A stretch of DNA of 44,392 nucleotides from Gracilaria gracilis (Eukaryota; Rhodophyta; Florideophyceae; Gracilariales; Gracilariaceae): positions 1-44,392 of the forward strand of contig JARGSG010000216.1 of assembly GCA_030374805.1 (NCBI GenBank), given 5' to 3'. Shown piece after piece: positions 39,503 through 44,392 of this stretch. The first letter of the stretch is position 1; each line of letters begins with the position of its first letter. Both the position numbers and the translations under genes were made by a program. The notes beneath the pieces were generated by a model. The model did not search any database. It saw only the letters and a program-made list of their open reading frames with translations, and was not told the DNA's origin.

Positions 39503-42500
39503 GTGGCAGCATCAATGGCGCCGGCGCTGAGCGCGGCGGCGCACAGCGAGGACGCCGACGCCGTGCGCTTCGCGAGCGCGCTTCGCCCGCCCGCCGCGAG
39601 CGCTGCACGCCGTGCAGCACCGGCCGCCCGCCGTCACGTCCGCACTCCGGCTGCCTGGACGTGCTGCTCTTTCCGCGGCGTGCTGCTGGTCGCCTACGCC
39701 ACCGCCGACCAGCTGGTCATTGCGCGCGCCTCCGATCTGCACGCGGCTGCTTCGACTGCGCGCGCCGCCCGAGCTGCGCCGTGCGCGGTGCGCGCGCGTG
39801 TGTCAGTGCGCTTGCCTTTCGTCAGTACGACGCCGCCGTCACGGCCGCCTTTGGCGACTGCGTCGTCGTCTTCGAGGGCTGGTCGCCCGCCGCGCGCGAG
39901 CTGCGCTTCGTGTACGACTGCCGTCGCCCGGAGGTGGTGCTGCTGCCGCCGCAGATGCCGGCGCGCCTGGCGCACCCCATCGTGTCGCTGTCGTGGAGCG
40001 CGTTGGGCCGCGAGCTATGCACCGTCGCCGACACCATCTTCGTGTGGATTCTCTCGCCGCACCACCCGCCCCGTGCGCTACTCGCCGCGCGTGGTGGTGC
40101 AGCGCGCCCAGATCCCCACGCTGCCGCTCGCGCTCGCCGCCATGTCGCCGGACGCCGCCTACGTCGCCGTGTCGTGCCTGTATGCGCGCGTGTCTTATTT
40201 GTTTCGCATCGCCACCAGCCTGCGCCACGTGCCGTGCGCGCAGATTGTGCACGGCCGCTCCGGGGTCTCAAACCTCGACTGGAAGAAGCGCGGCGGCGGC
40301 AACCAGGCGCTCATGACCACCGCCCGCGACGGGCACCATCCGCATCTGGGTGCGCGCCTCCTCCCGTAACAAGCCCTACAACGACAATCAACCGCTCTCC
40401 GTCAGCCCCCGAGTCGTGGATCGAAGAAATTGGCGCGAAGCCCGCATGTGGAACGCACCGCGCGTGCGGGCGCCCGCCTTCGTGTCGTGGGGCGGTGGTG
40501 GCGGCGTTGCCGACGATGAGGGCGATGCCATGGCCACCAACGCCGCGCACCCCTTCCTGGCAGAGGGCACCGCGCCCAAACCTAGCCACTGCTATCACTG
40601 GGTGCCTGCGCGTGGCGGGAGGCGACGCGCGCGCCCTGGCGCGTGCGCGGCCTTGATGACCGCCCACGCGCCGAGTTTGCCCGCCTGGAGCCCGCCAATG
40701 ATGACCCGCTCAATGCGCTGGAGGCCGACATGGACGTTGACTAGCGTCGGCCTGACTTTCCGTTGCGCGATGTGGCCGTGGCCGCCATGAAGGCCGTTGT
40801 GCCCATTCCGCTTACCACCTCGTCCAAGCACAACATCGGCTTGGTCAAGTCGTACGCCATTTCGAACGGCGAGCGTCGCTTGCGCAGTCCGGAGCCGCCA
40901 CAGGCGCCCAACCTCGTCGCCATCTTCGCGCTAGCTGTCCGCCAGGGCATCCCGTTTCTGGCGCGCTATGATGTCTGTCTCACCTCCAATATGCCTGCAG
41001 TATGTCGCGCGCGAGTAGGTGTTGGCCATACGTCGCCGGTCATTGATATTGTGGCCACTGAGCCGTGCTCGTCAACCATGCTTGGTAGCAACGGATAACT
41101 TGCGAGCCGTGGTTGTAGCGGAGACGTGTTGATCTGGCGTACAAATGTGTCGTCGGGCGCCTGGGAATCGTTGACGCCCGTAGCCGCACTTCCTGGGCCT
41201 CACACTGCCGTAGCCTTCTGTCCCATCAAGTTCAACCTCCCGCAATCGATGGGAGTTGGGCATCTTTACATGCGATGCAGCTCACTGATAGCTGCGATTG
41301 TTCCAGTTCATCAACCTTGTCCGCAAAACCGATTTCACCTCGAAGCAGGACGTGCAGTACGGCAAACAGGTTGCGGTATGTCGCTCCAGAACGCGCGGTG
41401 CGGTGGAGTCCGTGTCACACCTCATATCTGTCCCAATGCCGATAGGTAAGGGTGATTTGGAGCTTGCTGCAAAGTGAGCAGTTCTCGGCGTGAGGGAAGA
41501 TGGTCGCCTTTGCGTCTGGCAAGTGGTCAGACGGCATCGAAAGGAGTGAAACTTGAACCTTGCGTAGTCCGCGTTAGTGGTAGTAGACACCACTGTGTAA
41601 CTTGTATTAGTACGGGGGAACTAACAAACATTGGCCATCACATTTTCGTGACTGGTGGGGAGGACGGTAGCCTGTTTATTAACATCGCCGGCGAGTCTGA
41701 AATGGCAACCTCCTACGGGCTTACGGATGAGGAGAGCGACGAAGAAGAGGCAGATGAAGGAGTCCATTTGGCTACGTCAACTTGCTCATCTTCAACCGGA
41801 GTCAGATCTCGGTGCCGTCAAGGATGTTGAAGTTCTTTACGGTGGCTCCCGTATCATGAGTCTACATGGGTCTGAAATCACGATGGTGTGGTCCCGCGAT
41901 TCTTTGGAGGCAGTAAACGTGGCATGTCGAGTACCAAGCGACCATATCAGAAGAAAAAGGATGAAGGCTCTCATCGACTGGGCTTCACTTCTTCCATTGG
42001 GTTTGATCAAGACACTAACTTCTCACTAATAGCTTTAAGGGCGAATGGAACTTTCCAGCGATACCGCCGCAGACTCGGCTCTCCCTGGGAGTGCCTGCAA
42101 CAAAGCGAAGTTCCCTCAGATCACTTGGGCGCCCAACAGTATTCATTGAAGCATGTTGGCAAGAATGTTTTTGTGGCTTCATCTGGTCGAGGTCTTTGTG
42201 TTCTAGGTGTCTCTAAGAACGAAACTTATACAGCTAAGTTTAGCTCAAATGCTGCAGGGTACAGCCCTGCGAACAGTCTGATTGCTCAACTACTAACAGG
42301 GGGGTCGCGCATGGCAAACTTGTGTCCTCTCTTGAAGAACTTCATGCGTTCGTACGCAGAATGCTTTTGCGGAAGGCCTCCGAAACATCATACGGAGCAG
42401 GGCGGGGCCTAATTGCACCACCTCCACCAATATCAACATTAACTTCTGATCGTGACAATCCTCCCCGCAAAAGATAACGTTGCGATGAACGGCAGCAGTT

Positions 42501-44392
42501 TCACTGCAAATCCGTTTGGTATTCAAAGCTCGCAGAATTTGTTCCCTAAGTTAATTGAAAAGTCAGAAGCTCAGTTCGCGAAAGAGTATGAATCTGGTGA
42601 AAAGAATGACTTTGCGGAAGATGAACAAGGCGTACCAGATTTGTCCAAGCTTGCATCCAGACTTCGAGTTCTGAGCTTAGCTGGACTGTCTCGTGCGGAG
42701 CAAGGCATTTTAGCAGCTATTGCTAGAGCGACAGCATCCGTCCGCACCATACTCGGTTCCTTGGATGTTCTAGGGGCGCGTTTTGCTGTCTTGGCATCAT
42801 GCTACAGGGAACTTTCGAGACTTTCGAGAAACGCTACCGTTCCGCTTTCAGTTGTATCGAATGCTGTTCATTCTTCTTCATCTGACGCACTTTTGGACTT
42901 CTTTCTACCCCAAAGCACCCCTGGTCAACCGTTTTCGAGGGAGAAGGCAAGAGTATGGGACAGTGCAAGGGCCTTAGGGGCAGGTTGGTGGGTGAGCACC
43001 CTGTCCGGATGCAAGCGGTTGGCGGAGCGGATTGCAAGAGCTGATTTCAATATCTACTCGCAATCCGGATGATGCTGCATTGTGGTACATAGCAATGGGT
43101 CGGAAAAGAACTTTGTCTGCTCTGTATAGGGCGCAACAGAATACTCGAATGGCTCAATTCTTATCCCGAGATTTCAGTACGGATGAGAACAAACTGGCCG
43201 CTAGGAAGAACGCGTTTGTTTTTGTTATCAAAGCATCGAATGGAAATGGCTGTAGCATTCTTCTTTCTCGCTTCAGAGGTACAAAGCGCGATGAACCTTG
43301 TCAGGTCCCGAATAAAAGACAATCAACTGGCAGTCTTTCTTGCTCGAATTGTACAGAACGGTGAGTTTCTGCAAGATACTCTGAAGAACATTATAGCTGC
43401 AGCGGAAAGAAATGGTGATGATCATGAGAAGAGTTTGGCTCTCTGGTTCACAGGGCAGCGCAAAGAAGCGCTGAACACTGCGAGTCAGACCAGGTATCCT
43501 CCGAAGTGTACTGAGATATCCGATGTTGACAAAGTACTGTGTGGTTCCGTTCCGGAAGTGGATCATGCTTTGTCTCATGTAAATGCGCTATGTAGTCGGC
43601 CTCCAATACGAGGAACATATGCAGCGAAGTCAACAACACGGGAATGTCGATGCAAAGCGGTTCGTGCCTTGCTTGGTAATGGAAGTCCAGTTGCAGCCCT
43701 CATGGTAAGCTTCGATATCCTTAGAGCTGATGGCGAAGGATTCGGTCAAAAGATAGGGAGAGTATTTTCGAAGCGCCACTTGAAACAACGCATGGTGCGA
43801 TGTTGCTAGCCGCTGTTGAAATGCTTCAAATGAGGGCAGTCTCATATGCAGGTGCGGTTCGTTCTGGTGCGACAGAAAGTAGTCTTGAGGATTTGCTAGC
43901 GGCAGACGTACGAGATCTGAAGGACAGTCCTCTACAGCTTGAGAGAACAGTGAAAGCAGTAGAATGTGCAGTCATGGAGCTCGTGAAAGAAGATCAAGTA
44001 GACTGCGCGATTACTCTAACTTACGCAGCCCTGGTTGTATTTGATGCGGATGTGGAGAAAAGCCGTGAATCGAAGAAAAGAATAGAGGCTTCCCGCCGAA
44101 ACTGTCTCCGTGTGGCTGTACAAGGGCGCCGTTTCACGTTCAGGGTTCAATCTCACTTTTGCATCACCCTGAGTTATCTAGTCAGAAGGTATTGGAACTC
44201 TTAGGCCGATACAAGGGAGCTTTGAACCAAATCAAACAATCTGAATCTCCTAGAAGCGATCTGCTCCATGAACTCGTCATGGAGTTTCGGGGGGCAGTAT
44301 TATCGCTACGTTTCGCTTTGGCGTTCTTGAAAGGAGACTGGCCAAATATTTGGTACATCTTGCGTGCATGTGAAGTCTCGTGGCAACACTCT
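39503..44392 (+). CDS. RAV1: RAV1/DMXL-like WD40 protein (V-ATPase assembly), partial and frame-disrupted
   Basis: Translated segments in changing frames follow the RAV1/DMX order. WD-repeat part: ATADQLVIARASDL (about 39700), AAFGDCVVVFEGW (39845), SWSALGRELCTVADTIFVWI (39985), SNLDWKKRG and TTARDG (40270-40330), VREDGRLCVWQV (41490), VTGGEDGSLFI (41650). Rav1 C-terminal part: LSLAGLSRAEQGILAAIARA (42675), VWDSARALGAGWWV (42954), RNPDDAALWYIAMGRKRTL then SALYRA (about 43055), LARIVQNGEFL (43340) and later helices to the window edge. RAV1/DMXL proteins regulate assembly of the vacuolar proton ATPase. About ten one-base frame changes occur, several at homopolymers (for example near 43215). The first 1.5 kb is very GC-rich, the rest is not. 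Only the C-terminus is missing. Confidence 0.75.

Noticed and set aside
39512..40271. Several long minus-strand frames in the GC-rich 39.5-40.3 kb DNA
   Set aside because: Arg/Ala-rich shadows of GC-rich DNA; the plus strand carries the WD40 segments of the RAV1-like gene.

Overview
The window is eukaryotic nuclear DNA dominated by transposable elements. Evidence is a Ty3/gypsy chromovirus, a Ty1/copia fragment, two transposon families with CACTA/Plavaka-type transposases, one clear 66-bp spliceosomal intron, and two conserved eukaryotic genes (a RAD9-like checkpoint clamp subunit and a RAV1/DMXL-like V-ATPase assembly factor). Genes are otherwise intron-poor and base composition is mosaic. 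This would suit an alga, for example a florideophyte red alga, but the sequence does not prove the lineage.

Layout. 1-2256: decayed coding sequence on the + strand and an untranslated tail. 2257-10769 (minus strand): a nearly intact chromovirus with Gag, then protease-RT-RNase H-integrase, then a chromodomain frame. Both frame junctions need a -1 shift. Its promoter/leader is at 9743-10769, and an older diverged copy of the same promoter/leader lies at 10855-11950. 11954-12894: a frameshifted Myb/SANT-like gene. 14197-16151: a decayed MULE-like transposase. About 16177-22905: a transposon with convergent genes, a Plavaka/CACTA-like transposase on + and a basic/acidic coiled-coil protein on -. 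23174-26251 (minus): a decayed gene encoding a beta-class DPPY DNA methyltransferase followed by a SET-like domain. 26629-27037: three near-perfect palindromes. 27600-28546: a copia RT/RNase H fragment, cut exactly where a CACTA terminus begins (28547). 28547 to at least 34430: that CACTA element, with a divergent accessory gene (-) and an intact TNP2-like transposase (+). 36928-38303: RAD9-like. 38565-39166: a predicted secreted protein. 39503-44392: RAV1/DMXL-like, running off the end.

The two most unusual features are these. First, almost all DNA from about 0.7 to 11.95 kb, coding and non-coding, is built from short perfect inverted repeats (4-10 bp arms, 1-7 nt loops), and this stops where the retroelement DNA stops. 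Second, there is a DNA methyltransferase joined to a SET-like domain in a transposon-rich setting.

Many reading frames carry single-base shifts or isolated in-frame stops. For the transposons this probably means decay. For the two housekeeping genes it may instead mean unpolished sequence, and this cannot be decided from the window alone.
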